DNA of 64,000 bases, from assembly GCA_038146805.1 (NCBI GenBank), contig JAYQSH010000005.1, positions 620,001-684,000 on the forward strand, read 5' to 3'. This DNA comes from CAIYXB01 sp038146805. Its GTDB lineage: Bacteria; Cyanobacteriota; Vampirovibrionia; LMEP-6097. A program made the translations under genes and the position numbers. Positions 25,038 through 34,246 of this stretch are shown piece after piece. Every line of letters begins with the position of its first letter. Position 1 is the stretch's first letter. Under the pieces are notes generated by a model. The model searched no databases, was not told where the DNA came from, and was given only the letters and a program-made list of their open reading frames with translations.

Positions 25038-26057
25038 TTAATTATTTACTAATAAGACCTTTAAAGCATTTTCTTGTTTTGCTTTTGTAATTGTTTTGCC
25101 CAACTGGCTTAAATTAGTTTGGTGGCTAATCAACTGCTTTACTTGGATTTTATTTTCTTTTATTAGCCTCAGGCTTTCTTCAAGATTTTTTAGGTTTGGC
25201 GAATAACTAGATTTAATAGTTAACTCTTTGTAGTAAATATCGTTATTGTTAAAACCAATTTCATTAGAGCCGATACTTGAAAAGACAATAATATTAGCTC
25301 CATTATCAGCATGTTTGATAGCAAGTTCAGGGCTAATATTAGCACCAGCGCACAAAAATATAAAATCAAATTTATCGCTTAATCTTTTTTGTGTTTGGTC
25401 AAAACCTAATTCTAAAGCTAGATTGAGTCGGTCTGCTAATAAATCACAACCAAATAATTCTAGTTCTGGTCGGTAGTGCTTCACTAATTGCCCTAGCATA
25501 AGTCCGATGGAACCTAAGCCAAGTACAAGTACTTTTGCGGCATTACCTTGATGATTTTTAATATTAGATCTTTCAATAGCTTTAATACAACATGCAAGTG
25601 GTTCTGTGAAGCTTGCTTCAGCGTCACTTAAACTATCAGGGATTTTTTGCAGGGTATATTGTAGATGCCTTTCACTTAGCTCAATATATTCACAAAAAGC
25701 ACCTGGAAAAAAATTACTTTGCTTGAATTCTTGGCAGAGACTTTCTTGCTCGTTTAAACAAAATTTACATTGCAAACATGGTACATGATGAGAAGAAATA
25801 ATGCGTTGTCCTTCTTTTAAGTTATATTTTTCTGACATCTCTGCTGAGATTTTATAAATTGTGCCAACTAGTTCATGACCAAGTACAGTACTGGGTTTTA
25901 CTAAATCCCTATCAAGTTTTAATAGATCAGAGCCACAAACACCAACAGCACTCATTTTGATGATTGCATTATTATTGTTTAAACTAGGCTCAGTTATTTC
26001 TGTATATTCTAGAAAGTTTTCATCTACTTTTTGTGGGTTATAAATTACAGCTTTCAT
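25038..26057 (-). CDS. zinc-dependent medium-chain dehydrogenase
   Basis: An alcohol/polyol dehydrogenase of the MDR superfamily with NAD(P)-binding Rossmann domain. The 339-residue protein has GVCGSDLLKLD and LGHELVGTI (catalytic zinc), a Cys-rich structural zinc lobe (PCLQCKFCLNEQESLC), and VLVLGLGSIGLMLGQLV for the cofactor. This resembles the threonine/sorbitol dehydrogenase branch. The substrate cannot be told. Its ATG overlaps the hemH stop by 4 nt, so it is translationally linked with hemH, an uncommon pairing. Confidence 0.85.
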   Translation of the reverse strand: MKAVIYNPQKVDENFLEYTEITEPSLNNNNAIIKMSAVGVCGSDLLKLDRDLVKPSTVLGHELVGTIYKISAEMSEKYNLKEGQRIISSHHVPCLQCKFCLNEQESLCQEFKQSNFFPGAFCEYIELSERHLQYTLQKIPDSLSDAEASFTEPLACCIKAIERSNIKNHQGNAAKVLVLGLGSIGLMLGQLVKHYRPELELFGCDLLADRLNLALELGFDQTQKRLSDKFDFIFLCAGANISPELAIKHADNGANIIVFSSIGSNEIGFNNNDIYYKELTIKSSYSPNLKNLEESLRLIKENKIQVKQLISHQTNLSQLGKTITKAKQENALKVLLVNN

Positions 26058-27055
26058 ACAGGGATAATTTCCTTTTGTTTGATACCAATAGTATCAGCCA
26101 ATGCTTGAATTAACAGAGTGTTTGCTTTTGGTAACCTTGTTACATGATAATTTTTAACGCCAGCTGCAATAGCAACTTCTTTATATTCAATGCCAAGCTC
26201 ATGTAGAGTTTCGATATGGTCACCGACAAAACTAATTGGTACAATTAAAACATTTTCTTTTGCTGTTTTACCAAGTTCCTCTAAAACATCTTCGGTATTA
26301 GGTTCTAGCCATTTCTCTGGACCTACTCTGCTTTGATAAGTTATTTGCCAGTCGATACGTTTTTTGTATTTTTCGTCTAGGACATTTATGATTGCTTGAC
26401 ACGATGCTTCAATTTGTTTTTGGTAGGGATCACCTTGATCGACATATCTTTGTGGCAGACCATGTGCAGAAAATAAAACTTGTATTTTTTCATTTCTAGT
26501 TTCATTAAAGTTTTCAAGACTATCTATAATTCTATTTTTAATAAGCTCTACAAAATATTGATTTTCTTGCCAGCTTTCTATATAGTTGGTGGCAATTGAA
26601 ATATCATTTTCTTTAAAAAGTTTTTCACACTCCCAAAAACTTGAACCCGTAGTTGCTTTTGAGTATTGAGGGTAGAGAGGTATTACATCAAGGCTTGTAA
26701 TATTTGCTTGTTTTATTTGTTTTATGGTGTCTTGCAAAAATGGATAAGAATAGCGCATAGCAATAAAGCATTGATATTTGTCTGAGCTATTTTTATTTAA
26801 GAATTTTTCTAGTGCTTTAGCTTGGCATTGAGTCTCAAAAAGAATTGGCGAACCGCCGCCAATTTCTTCGTATTTTTCAATTACCCCGTCAACTCTTTTA
26901 TTTGTGATTATTTTTGCAAGTAATTTTTGAAAAGGTTTTAGGAAAAAAGGTAATTGAATTAAAAACGGGTCACTGAATAAATTTAAAAGAAAACTTCTGA
27001 CACCATGTTTGCAGCACGGACCTCCCATTTGTAAAAGTAAAACACCTTTTTTCAC
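26054..27055 (-). CDS. hemH: ferrochelatase
   Basis: Inserts Fe(II) into protoporphyrin (or coproporphyrin) in the last part of haem synthesis. The 333-residue protein has LLLQMGGPCCKHGVRSFLLN, IGGGSPI, RYSYPFLQDTI, the LFSAHGLPQRYVDQGDPY signature with the catalytic His, YQSRVGPEKWLEP, and FVGDHIETLHELGIEY. Translation begins at a GTG exactly 7 nt after a TAAAAT box, a predicted leaderless mRNA. The start is divergent from aroH, with only 66 nt between. Confidence 0.95.
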   Translation of the reverse strand: MKKGVLLLQMGGPCCKHGVRSFLLNLFSDPFLIQLPFFLKPFQKLLAKIITNKRVDGVIEKYEEIGGGSPILFETQCQAKALEKFLNKNSSDKYQCFIAMRYSYPFLQDTIKQIKQANITSLDVIPLYPQYSKATTGSSFWECEKLFKENDISIATNYIESWQENQYFVELIKNRIIDSLENFNETRNEKIQVLFSAHGLPQRYVDQGDPYQKQIEASCQAIINVLDEKYKKRIDWQITYQSRVGPEKWLEPNTEDVLEELGKTAKENVLIVPISFVGDHIETLHELGIEYKEVAIAAGVKNYHVTRLPKANTLLIQALADTIGIKQKEIIPV

Positions 27056-27062
27056 ATTAATT

Positions 27063-27068
27063 ATTTTA
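27063..27068 (-). promoter_or_regulatory. -10 box TAAAAT of hemH
   Basis: TAAAAT, 7 nt, GTG on the minus strand. Confidence 0.6.
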
Positions 27069-27108
27069 CTTTATTTGAAGCATTTCTGTATTTGCCCTTA
27101 ATCTTCGC

Positions 27109-27114
27109 TATAAT
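27109..27114 (+). promoter_or_regulatory. -10 box TATAAT of aroH
   Basis: TTCGCTATAAT is followed by exactly 7 nt and the ATG at 27122. The frame is open further upstream from 27092, but that codon precedes the promoter box. Confidence 0.65.
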
Positions 27115-27121
27115 AATTTAT

Positions 27122-27487
27122 ATGAAACCTGTTGCAATCAGAGGGGCTGTTACTGTTGAAAATGATACTGCTGATGAAATTAAGCAAGCATCTGTTGAGA
27201 TGGTAAGAAAAATAGTTGAAACAAACGATATCAATCGTGATGATATTATTATGGTTTTTTTAACTATGACTCAAGACTTAACTAGCTTTAACGCTTCTTC
27301 TGCAATTCGTTTGGGTCTAGATTGGGGAGATGTGCCTTTTTTCACATCTCAAGAACCTTTTATTGTTGGCGGCTTAGAAAAATGTATAAGAGTATTGATT
27401 CAGGTACAATCAACAAAAACTAAAAATGATATTAATCATGTTTATTTAGGTAACGCCGCTCATTTAAGACCAGATTTAAAAGAATGA
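27122..27487 (+). CDS. aroH: chorismate mutase, AroH type
   Basis: Converts chorismate to prephenate for phenylalanine and tyrosine synthesis. The 121-residue protein is of the monofunctional trimeric AroH class (Bacillus subtilis, cyanobacteria), not the helical AroQ class: VAIRGAVTVENDTADEI, MTQDLTSFNASSAIR, VGGLEKCIRVLIQVQ and HVYLGNAAHLRPDL. The active-site Arg (RGA), the Arg of CIRV and the C-terminal LRPDL are all present. I chose the ATG at 27122 from the -10 box. Its stop overlaps the next gene's ATG (ATGA). Confidence 0.93.
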   Translation: MKPVAIRGAVTVENDTADEIKQASVEMVRKIVETNDINRDDIIMVFLTMTQDLTSFNASSAIRLGLDWGDVPFFTSQEPFIVGGLEKCIRVLIQVQSTKTKNDINHVYLGNAAHLRPDLKE

Positions 27488-28017
27488 AGATTTTTACAAT
27501 ACCTAATCTAGTTTGTTACTTAAGAGTAGTCTTTTGTTTTTTTAGTATTTATTTTTTTCAAGTAAATCAAAATCAAAATGTTTTTTTGATTTTGGTTTTA
27601 ATTGTTATGCTGATGGATGCTTTGGACGGCTATTTGGCAAGAAAACTTAATCAATGTTCAGTTTTTGGAGCTAAGTTAGATGTTTATTCAGATAGGATAG
27701 TAGAACTTAGTTATTGGTTATATTTTGCTCTTATACATAGAATTGGTTTTTGGGTTTTTGTTGTATTTCTTCTTAGGGGCTTGATCGTCGACTATATTAC
27801 GATGCAAACAGAGACTCCTCTTGGTGATTCTTGGCTAAGGTCAAGTCGTTTTATGCGTTTTATGATGGGTTTAGCCAAGATACTGAGTTTTGTTTTCTTG
27901 ATTTTATATCCTTCTAGCTATATAACTTTTATTGTGGTTTGTTTGGCAGTGTTTACTAATTTACTTAGAGGTTTACCTGTTATTTATGATCTTTTAAAAA
28001 GGTCTTATAATAAATAA
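27484..28017 (+). CDS. CDP-alcohol phosphatidyltransferase family protein
   Basis: Membrane enzyme that transfers a phosphatidyl group from CDP-diacylglycerol to an alcohol. The 177-residue protein has the complete signature D-G-x2-A-R-x8-G-x3-D-x3-D (DGYLARKLNQCSVFGAKLD, then VYSD) and about five hydrophobic helices. The substrate may be glycerol phosphate (PgsA) or inositol; short length and the IPNLVCYLRVV start resemble PgsA. It overlaps aroH by 4 nt and is followed 3 nt later by the dehydratase gene: an aroH-pgsA-like-maoC operon. Confidence 0.85.
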   Translation: MKIFTIPNLVCYLRVVFCFFSIYFFQVNQNQNVFLILVLIVMLMDALDGYLARKLNQCSVFGAKLDVYSDRIVELSYWLYFALIHRIGFWVFVVFLLRGLIVDYITMQTETPLGDSWLRSSRFMRFMMGLAKILSFVFLILYPSSYITFIVVCLAVFTNLLRGLPVIYDLLKRSYNK

Positions 28018-28020
28018 ATT

Positions 28021-28956
28021 ATGGTGATTAGTCAAAAGTTTTTAAATAAAGAATATGGACCCATTAAATTTCAAGTTGGTTTTGAAAAATTGCGAGAGTT
28101 TTTGATTGCAACTAAAGCTGATTTAGAAAAATTTAGTGAATTTGTGTCACCAACTTTTCCAGTTGTTTATCAAAATGTCTTACTTGCTGATGTTCTTTTT
28201 GATAAAGAATTAAATTTGAATTTACGTAAACTTGTTCATGGAGAACAAGAGTTTAATTATTTGAAACCAGTCAAAGTTGGCGATACTATCGAAACCAAAG
28301 GAAAAATCAGCAAAATATTTTCTAAAGGCAAACATGATTTTGTTGTTTTTCATACGGAATCTTTTAACCAATTACAAGAAAAAGTTTGTGATTCTTTTTG
28401 GACTTTTATTGTTCGTGGTGGAAATGACACTGATTTTACTTTGTCAGAAAAATTAGCAATGAAGTTTGCTTCTCTTTTGCCTGAAAAAGCTCAAGAAAAA
28501 TCACAAAAAAAACTTTTACTTAAAGAGTTAGAAACAATTAATGAAAAAACTATAGATTTAGAAAAACCTTTTCAGGATTTATTTCATGTAGAAAAATTTA
28601 ATAACAAAGAAGTTGTTTATAAAGTTTTTATTGATAAATTCCTTCCTCAAGTTTATGCAGGTGCGAGCGGTGATTTCAATGTGATCCACTTAGACAAAGA
28701 CTTTGCAAAAAAAGTTGGTCTAGGAACAAATATTTTGCATGGTATGGCAACAATGGCACTTGGGGTTAATATGATAGCGGCTGAAATCAACCCAGTTAAA
28801 TTAAAATCTTACAAAGTCAGATTTACAGGTGTTGTTAAACCTTGCGATGTTTTAACTTATAAAGGTAAATGGCAATCAGACGAGCAATTTATTTTTAATG
28901 CTAAAAATCAAGCTGGACAAGAAGTCTTAACGGCGGCAGAAATTTTATTAAATTAA
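28021..28956 (+). CDS. double hot-dog (MaoC-like) hydroxyacyl dehydratase
   Basis: The 311-residue protein is two hot-dog domains in tandem. The N-terminal half resembles the FAS1A/HadA dehydratase domain (VHGEQEFNYLKPVKVGDTI), and the C-terminal half is MaoC-like with the active-site motif YAGASGDFNVIHLD and LGTNILHGMATMALG. Such fused proteins dehydrate (3R)-hydroxyacyl thioesters, in fatty acid elongation or polyhydroxyalkanoate metabolism. fabI at 38031 is a possible partner in the same cycle. The stop overlaps the convergent AAA+-like gene by 9 nt. Confidence 0.85.
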   Translation: MVISQKFLNKEYGPIKFQVGFEKLREFLIATKADLEKFSEFVSPTFPVVYQNVLLADVLFDKELNLNLRKLVHGEQEFNYLKPVKVGDTIETKGKISKIFSKGKHDFVVFHTESFNQLQEKVCDSFWTFIVRGGNDTDFTLSEKLAMKFASLLPEKAQEKSQKKLLLKELETINEKTIDLEKPFQDLFHVEKFNNKEVVYKVFIDKFLPQVYAGASGDFNVIHLDKDFAKKVGLGTNILHGMATMALGVNMIAAEINPVKLKSYKVRFTGVVKPCDVLTYKGKWQSDEQFIFNAKNQAGQEVLTAAEILLN

Positions 28957-30783
28957 TTGTTCTGTATTAAAAAAATCATCGTGTAATTTATTAATTAGCT
29001 CTAGATTTGTTTGTTTATTAAAGACTAAAAGCATAATTTTTAAATTTTCAATTACAAAGTAACAAAATTGAAAATGATTTAACCCTTCACTTTTTTCAAG
29101 TAATTGATCAATGAGTAATTTTTTTTGATCAAATCTTTTAACTGAGATGTATCTAAGATATTCATCAATGATCATTTTTTTAAAAGCTTTGTCTTTTATA
29201 TTTATTTCTACAACTTGTGGAAATAGAATTGATTTTAGTTTTTTCAATCTTTCGTTCATCAGTGGGTTTTCAAGTTCTTGACTTATTATTGGCATATCCC
29301 CAGCTAAAAAAGATTTATTGTCTAAAGCTTGAATACATAATACTTGAAAAAATTTTTCTATATAGGCATTAAGTTCCAAACCTTCTTTACCAACAAAATA
29401 TTGTGGATTTTCTATATAAATTAAATATGGTTTAGAAAGATTTGTAAATTTATTAAAAGCCTGATTGTAACTTTCTTCATTATAAATGTCATCTAAGTTA
29501 ATAACTAAATAATCCCAATTTTCTTCTTGTGCAATTTTTTGTGTGTAATATTTTTTTTCAAAATAATTATTGCCTAAAATGACAACACCTCCAAAAGTTT
29601 TTTCATTGGTGACATGGGTATATTTTTCTTTGCCTTTAAAAAAATAACTTTTAAATTCTTCATATTTTTTCTTATAGAAAGAAGGAATGGGTAAATATTT
29701 TTTCTGGATTTGCTCTATATTGTTAAGATCAATATGACAGTCTTCTTCAAGAATGATGTGGTTTATTTCATGCACATCTAAATTTTGTAATTTTGCAAGA
29801 GCTCTTTTAATTTCATGATTCAAACTGTCTTTTAGAAGGCAAATAGCGAGTAATTCACTTTTTGTTAAATTATTAAAATTTGCATTTAAATACTTTGTAA
29901 CATGTTTGCATACGTGTCGATTAAAAAGCTTTTCTTCAGATGTTTGTTTTAGTAATTGAAAATATTCAATTTGACCAATATTTCTAATGGCTTCTTGTAA
30001 TAAGTCTTCTAAAATATTTAAATCATTTGAGTCTATGTCTACGTTTAATTTATTTTTTTTATCTAATATTGTACTTAAAGCTTTAGTGTAAATAGCATCT
30101 TTTGTTTCTTGTGCTAATTTATTTGTTTTGCGTAATAGATAACTTCTTATTCCATAGGGCTGATCCTCTCTGGCAATGACATCAATTGCTAATTGAGTTG
30201 GAAAAGGTTCTATATCTAATATGACATCTAGTAACATGCGTTTTCTTTCTAAATTAGATTCACTATTACTTTTGTTTTTTAGTTCTTGATTTGTATAATT
30301 TAAGAAATCTTCAGGACTCATTTTATATAATGCTTTAATTGCTGAATTATAAAAGAAAGCAGCATCTTCAATGTATTTCCAAGAAGTGTTTATTCTCTTT
30401 AAGCAATCTAAAACTATTTTGTTTTTTTCTGGAAAATCAATCTCAGCTATTAGCTGCAAAAAACTTAAAGTGTCTTCATTCCAGTCATGATAATTTTCGT
30501 TGAGATGTTTCTTTACATGATTTTCTGCTTCTAATTTGATGCTATTCGCTTGATTATTGATCCAATCTACCCAGCTTTCTGGATGATCATGGTCATAAAG
30601 AAACAAAACAGGGTTTTTGTTATAGTTTTCCTTTTCTTTTCGAGCACGTTTTTGATTATTGATAGTAAAGTGTTGAGCAGTGCCTTTGTTTATTTGTTTA
30701 TTTTTATTAAATAAAAAAAAGAAGATCAACGATGTTAAAGAAATGCTTCCTATCATTGAAAATAATGTTGAATCAAAATCCAT
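28948..30783 (-). CDS. membrane-anchored degenerate AAA+-like protein (paralogue 2)
   Basis: I do not recognise a named family. The 611-residue protein has one N-terminal transmembrane helix (about residues 7-25), about 300 residues of helical repeats beginning with SWVDWINNQ, and a C-terminal domain with the layout of an AAA+ ATPase: GGVVILGNNYFEKKYYT where a P-loop should be, LVINLDDIYN, and KPYLIYIENPQYF in the Walker B place. The glycines, the Thr of the P-loop and the Walker B D-E pair are missing, so ATP hydrolysis is unlikely. It is clearly paralogous to the next gene upstream, 2 nt away, and ends an apparent motB operon. A structural or scaffolding role in the membrane is possible but unproven. 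Confidence 0.75.
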   Translation of the reverse strand: MDFDSTLFSMIGSISLTSLIFFFLFNKNKQINKGTAQHFTINNQKRARKEKENYNKNPVLFLYDHDHPESWVDWINNQANSIKLEAENHVKKHLNENYHDWNEDTLSFLQLIAEIDFPEKNKIVLDCLKRINTSWKYIEDAAFFYNSAIKALYKMSPEDFLNYTNQELKNKSNSESNLERKRMLLDVILDIEPFPTQLAIDVIAREDQPYGIRSYLLRKTNKLAQETKDAIYTKALSTILDKKNKLNVDIDSNDLNILEDLLQEAIRNIGQIEYFQLLKQTSEEKLFNRHVCKHVTKYLNANFNNLTKSELLAICLLKDSLNHEIKRALAKLQNLDVHEINHIILEEDCHIDLNNIEQIQKKYLPIPSFYKKKYEEFKSYFFKGKEKYTHVTNEKTFGGVVILGNNYFEKKYYTQKIAQEENWDYLVINLDDIYNEESYNQAFNKFTNLSKPYLIYIENPQYFVGKEGLELNAYIEKFFQVLCIQALDNKSFLAGDMPIISQELENPLMNERLKKLKSILFPQVVEINIKDKAFKKMIIDEYLRYISVKRFDQKKLLIDQLLEKSEGLNHFQFCYFVIENLKIMLLVFNKQTNLELINKLHDDFFNTEQLI

Positions 30784-30785
30784 AT

Positions 30786-32558
30786 TTAATTAATACCTTC
30801 TTGTGATTGAATATCTAAAAACTCTTCTATTGGTAGAAGTTTTCCGCTTGTTAGTAATGAACCTTTAAAATATTGGCTTAAAAAATCATCAAATTCAAAT
30901 AAAGAATGATTTTGCGTAGGTTGGGTAATGTGTAAGTCTTTGAAGTTTTGTTGGTTTCTATTTGTTTCTAATTTTGTGATTTTGCTGCTTATAAAAACAT
31001 TTTTTAAATTTTCATCTGGATTTTTTATTGAGTACCCTTTGTTAAATATTCTTTCAATAGATGGGTTAGAGTTTTGTAATTGAAAATCGTGATTTTCATT
31101 GATTGCTATATCTTGATTAATTGCTCCAAAAACATTAACTAATGGATCGGAAATAATTTGATAGAAATTAGGTGAGATATTATTGCTTTGTGTATAAAGA
31201 ACATCAACACCCTCAAGAAAGAGTAAGCAGGGCTTTGAACTGGTGATAGCTTCAATAAGTTGTCTTTGAAGATTAGAATTTGCACTTGAAAAAATATCTT
31301 CAATAGCAACATAAATAAATTTCCATTGACGTTCACTGGCAAGATTTCGCGTAAAAATATTTTTTTCTAGATTACTATTTTTACCAAAAAGCAAAATTCC
31401 ATTAATACCATTTTGATTTATAATACTTTGTTTAAACAAGCTTTTAAGTTGGTCATAACTTTCTGCTGCTATTTCAGGTATAAAAAAACTTTCTTTGATA
31501 TCTTGCTGTATATAAGGGCCTTTTGTAAAGCTGTATAAGTTTTCTAAATCTTCTTGTTGTACAAGTTTTTTTTCATCGTTATTTAATTCAAAATGTTTTT
31601 CTAAACATTTTTGAATAACTCTATTTTTATCTGTGCTTAAATTTATTAACTTATATAATTCTTTTGCTGAGAATATCTCTGGAGATTTTTTTAGATTTTC
31701 TTCTGTGACTCTGATTGCTGTTGCTGACAATGCATCGTGAGTACATGCTGCATAGAGAAGTTTAAATCCAGTTTCATTAATATTAGCCATGTTGGAAATT
31801 ACAATATGCAAAAGATCATCAAAAATTTTTAAATCATCTATGCTTGGTTTTTGTTGTGAAATATAATGTTCAACTGCTTCGCATGCTACTTCTAAAGCTT
31901 GATTTTCATTACGGTTTTTTATAAATTCTAATGTTGATGCTTTTGCAATGTAGTTTATTTTATCGTTGGTAATAATCTGTTGAATTAAAGGTTTAAGATT
32001 TGTTTCTTCATCAAAATCTTCTAAGGTTTTAATTATTGGGTTTGCTTGTTCTTCAAAATTGATATTCGTGATTTCTTGTTCAAAAAGTTTGACGGCACTA
32101 TCTTCACTATCAACAATTGAAGCTTTTAATGCAGATTGATACCATCTTTTTGATAACTTAAATTTTTCCCAGTGTTTTTTACATTGTTCTATAATTTTAT
32201 TTAATTGTTCAATTAAGTCTGGTTTTGAAAAATATCCTAAAGTAACAATTGCTTCTTGTGTCACACCTCCCCATTTATCTATTGGTTTTCCAATGTGTTT
32301 TAATAAAAGATTATAGGCAATTGTTTTATCTTCTTCTGTTTGTGCCAAAATCCAATCAAGCCATGCTTGTGAACTTTTATGTTTATATAAGTAAAAAATT
32401 TCACCCAAAATACCATAATTGTCATGAGAACCTTCAAGGCTGAGTTGTAATTTTTCGACTAACCATTTTTCGATTTTTGGATATTGTTGCCATAATAATA
32501 AAATCACTACACTTAAGCCTGTTAAAGTTATTAAACAATTTAGGATATATTGCAGCAT
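30786..32558 (-). CDS. membrane-anchored degenerate AAA+-like protein (paralogue 1)
   Basis: No named family recognised. The 590-residue protein has one N-terminal transmembrane helix (about residues 3-23), then a helical region (AWLDWILAQ at its start, matching SWVDWINNQ in the paralogue; both have a W-Y/F-x-S-A-x-K-A segment about 90 residues later) and a C-terminal AAA+-like domain: GILLFGKNSNLEKNIFT instead of GPPGTGKT, FIYVAIEDIF, and KPCLLFLEGVDVLY instead of a Walker B with Asp-Glu. The ATG is 3 nt after the motB stop and its own stop is 2 nt before the second paralogue, so all three are probably one transcript. Its link to motility rests on that context. Confidence 0.75.
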   Translation of the reverse strand: MLQYILNCLITLTGLSVVILLLWQQYPKIEKWLVEKLQLSLEGSHDNYGILGEIFYLYKHKSSQAWLDWILAQTEEDKTIAYNLLLKHIGKPIDKWGGVTQEAIVTLGYFSKPDLIEQLNKIIEQCKKHWEKFKLSKRWYQSALKASIVDSEDSAVKLFEQEITNINFEEQANPIIKTLEDFDEETNLKPLIQQIITNDKINYIAKASTLEFIKNRNENQALEVACEAVEHYISQQKPSIDDLKIFDDLLHIVISNMANINETGFKLLYAACTHDALSATAIRVTEENLKKSPEIFSAKELYKLINLSTDKNRVIQKCLEKHFELNNDEKKLVQQEDLENLYSFTKGPYIQQDIKESFFIPEIAAESYDQLKSLFKQSIINQNGINGILLFGKNSNLEKNIFTRNLASERQWKFIYVAIEDIFSSANSNLQRQLIEAITSSKPCLLFLEGVDVLYTQSNNISPNFYQIISDPLVNVFGAINQDIAINENHDFQLQNSNPSIERIFNKGYSIKNPDENLKNVFISSKITKLETNRNQQNFKDLHITQPTQNHSLFEFDDFLSQYFKGSLLTSGKLLPIEEFLDIQSQEGIN

Positions 32559-32561
32559 TGG

Positions 32562-33671
32562 TTAGTGACCCCCTCCGTGTCCACCAGAAGGTTTTTTAGC
32601 TTCGTGACCTCCACTAGCTTCTTGAGCAGCATCTCCAACTTGGTTGCTTCCTCGACCATTAGGGAATTTTTTTCTAAATGCGTCACGGGCTTTTTTCTTT
32701 TTTAATTCCTCAAGAGTATAAGTCCTAGAAACGTCTTTTTTCCTTGATAAATATTCATCAACATCGAACTCATCTTGTTTTATTTGAGATTCTTTTATTT
32801 TTTCTTGCTTAATTTCCTTTCCTAAAGCATCTTCTTCATTAATATATGATGGCTTTAAGTTTTCTATTTCATTATCTTGTAGTAGTAATAGTGTAATTCT
32901 TCTATTAGCTGCTGCTGTTGCTACTCCCGGTACTTTTGGTTGAGTATCTGCATAGCCTTCAATACGTGCAAAGCGCTCTTTTAACATGCCGCCAAAAATC
33001 AATCTGTTTTTTACAGATATTGCTCTATCCACAGATAGATTCCAGTTATCATAGTTGCCATAATTATATTGAGCGGCATCAGTGTGTCCAGCTAAAATAA
33101 TCGGGCTAATTTTATTTCTAAGTAATTTTGAAAGTGAGTCAATGATTTGCATTGCTTGTTCTGTTAATGATGAAGATCCTTTTTTGAAAACTTCTCTTGT
33201 CGCAGAATCTTTTATTTCTATAAGGATTCCTTTTTTGGTTAAATTAAATTCAACATTATTCAATAGTTCTTTATCAGATTCGAGTTCAAGTTCTTCTAAA
33301 AGTTCTTTTTTGAGCATCTTGGCTATTTCTTTTTTGTTTTCTTCCGAGATAATCAGTTTTTCAAAATCTAAAAAACTTGCGCCTCCATCAAATTTTCCCG
33401 GGTCTGTTGGCCTTTTGGCACCGCCAAAAACAAATATATTTCCTTGTAAAGGCCCACTTGTTGAGGGTTGTTTAAAAACTTTTGCAATTATTACTTTTGA
33501 GCTGGGATCAGCGTTCACCAGCCAGAGCAGTAAAAACAAACACATCATAGCTGTTACGAAATCAGCATAGGCAACTTTCCATGCACCACCATGGTGACCA
33601 TGTGCCATTTGTTTTTTAATTATCTTTTTGATAACTACTGGTTCTTCTTGAAGTTTTTCTTCATCAGCCAT
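32562..33671 (-). CDS. motB: flagellar motor stator protein MotB-like (OmpA-family)
   Basis: MotB anchors the MotA/MotB proton channel to peptidoglycan and drives flagellar rotation. The 369-residue protein has one N-terminal membrane helix with the functional Asp (VAYADFVTAMMCLFLLLWLV), a periplasmic plug and linker, and a C-terminal OmpA-like peptidoglycan-binding domain (ILAGHTDAAQ, RIEGYADTQP, NRRITLLLL). An His/Gly-rich N-terminal stretch (AHGHHGGAWK) is normal for MotB; the Gly/His-rich C-terminal tail is unusual. No motA is adjacent, although motA normally precedes motB. It is divergent from fliS and heads a three-gene unit with the two AAA+-like paralogues. Confidence 0.88.
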   Translation of the reverse strand: MADEEKLQEEPVVIKKIIKKQMAHGHHGGAWKVAYADFVTAMMCLFLLLWLVNADPSSKVIIAKVFKQPSTSGPLQGNIFVFGGAKRPTDPGKFDGGASFLDFEKLIISEENKKEIAKMLKKELLEELELESDKELLNNVEFNLTKKGILIEIKDSATREVFKKGSSSLTEQAMQIIDSLSKLLRNKISPIILAGHTDAAQYNYGNYDNWNLSVDRAISVKNRLIFGGMLKERFARIEGYADTQPKVPGVATAAANRRITLLLLQDNEIENLKPSYINEEDALGKEIKQEKIKESQIKQDEFDVDEYLSRKKDVSRTYTLEELKKKKARDAFRKKFPNGRGSNQVGDAAQEASGGHEAKKPSGGHGGGH

Positions 33672-33810
33672 TTTTATTCACTCTAATAGTGTTATTCCTT
33701 GTTTTTTATAGTCTTTTTGGTTGATTACCTAATCTATTTGAGTGATTTTTTAGATTTTTATTCAAGAGTAATTTTATTTACTCCGATACAAGTCCTTAGG
33801 ATTAATTTCT

Positions 33811-34232
33811 ATGAATATGCAAAAACCAAAACTCAAAGGAAAAAGTAAACAGTTTTTAAAAAACATGGTGGATTCAGCCAGTCCATTACAATTGGTTGTT
33901 TTGCTTTATGACGGAGCTATTCAGTGGTTGCAAATGGCAAAAAAGAAATTAAAAAAAATGCAGAGGAAAAAGTTGTTAATTGGTCTACTTATTCACATAA
34001 TATTGGCATGGCGATACAAATTTTTACGCATTTACAAGATACATTAAATTATGAAAATTCTGAAGAACTTTCTGAAAAACTATTTGATTTATATGAATTT
34101 TTAAAATCTTCGACCATAAAAGCTAATGCTTATAAAGAAGAAAAAGACATTGATAACGTTATTGAAATTTTAAGAAATTTAAAGACAGCTTGGTTTGAAA
34201 TCTCTCAAAAACAAAAACAAGAAAATCTATAA
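33811..34232 (+). CDS. fliS: flagellar export chaperone FliS (apparent frameshift near 33940-33950)
   Basis: FliS binds the C-terminus of flagellin in the cytoplasm and keeps it unpolymerised before export. Frame 1 from 33811 encodes the N-terminus to SASPLQLVVLLYDGAIQWLQMAK, the FliS signature. Frame 2 encodes the rest: KKEIKKNAEEKVVNWSTYSH to NLKTAWFEISQKQ, as in the four-helix FliS core. They join if one A is added to the A6 run at about 33941-33946, giving a normal protein of about 140 residues. It is either a homopolymer sequence error or a real break. The gene is divergent from motB. No flagellin or fliD is adjacent. Confidence 0.78.
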
Positions 34233-34234
34233 AG

Positions 34235-34240
34235 TATAAT
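34235..34240 (+). promoter_or_regulatory. -10 box TATAAT of the ABC ATPase gene
   Basis: TATAAT sits directly after the fliS stop and 6 nt before a GTG start, which predicts a leaderless transcript beginning at or next to the GTG. Confidence 0.6.
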
Positions 34241-34246
34241 TTTTGA

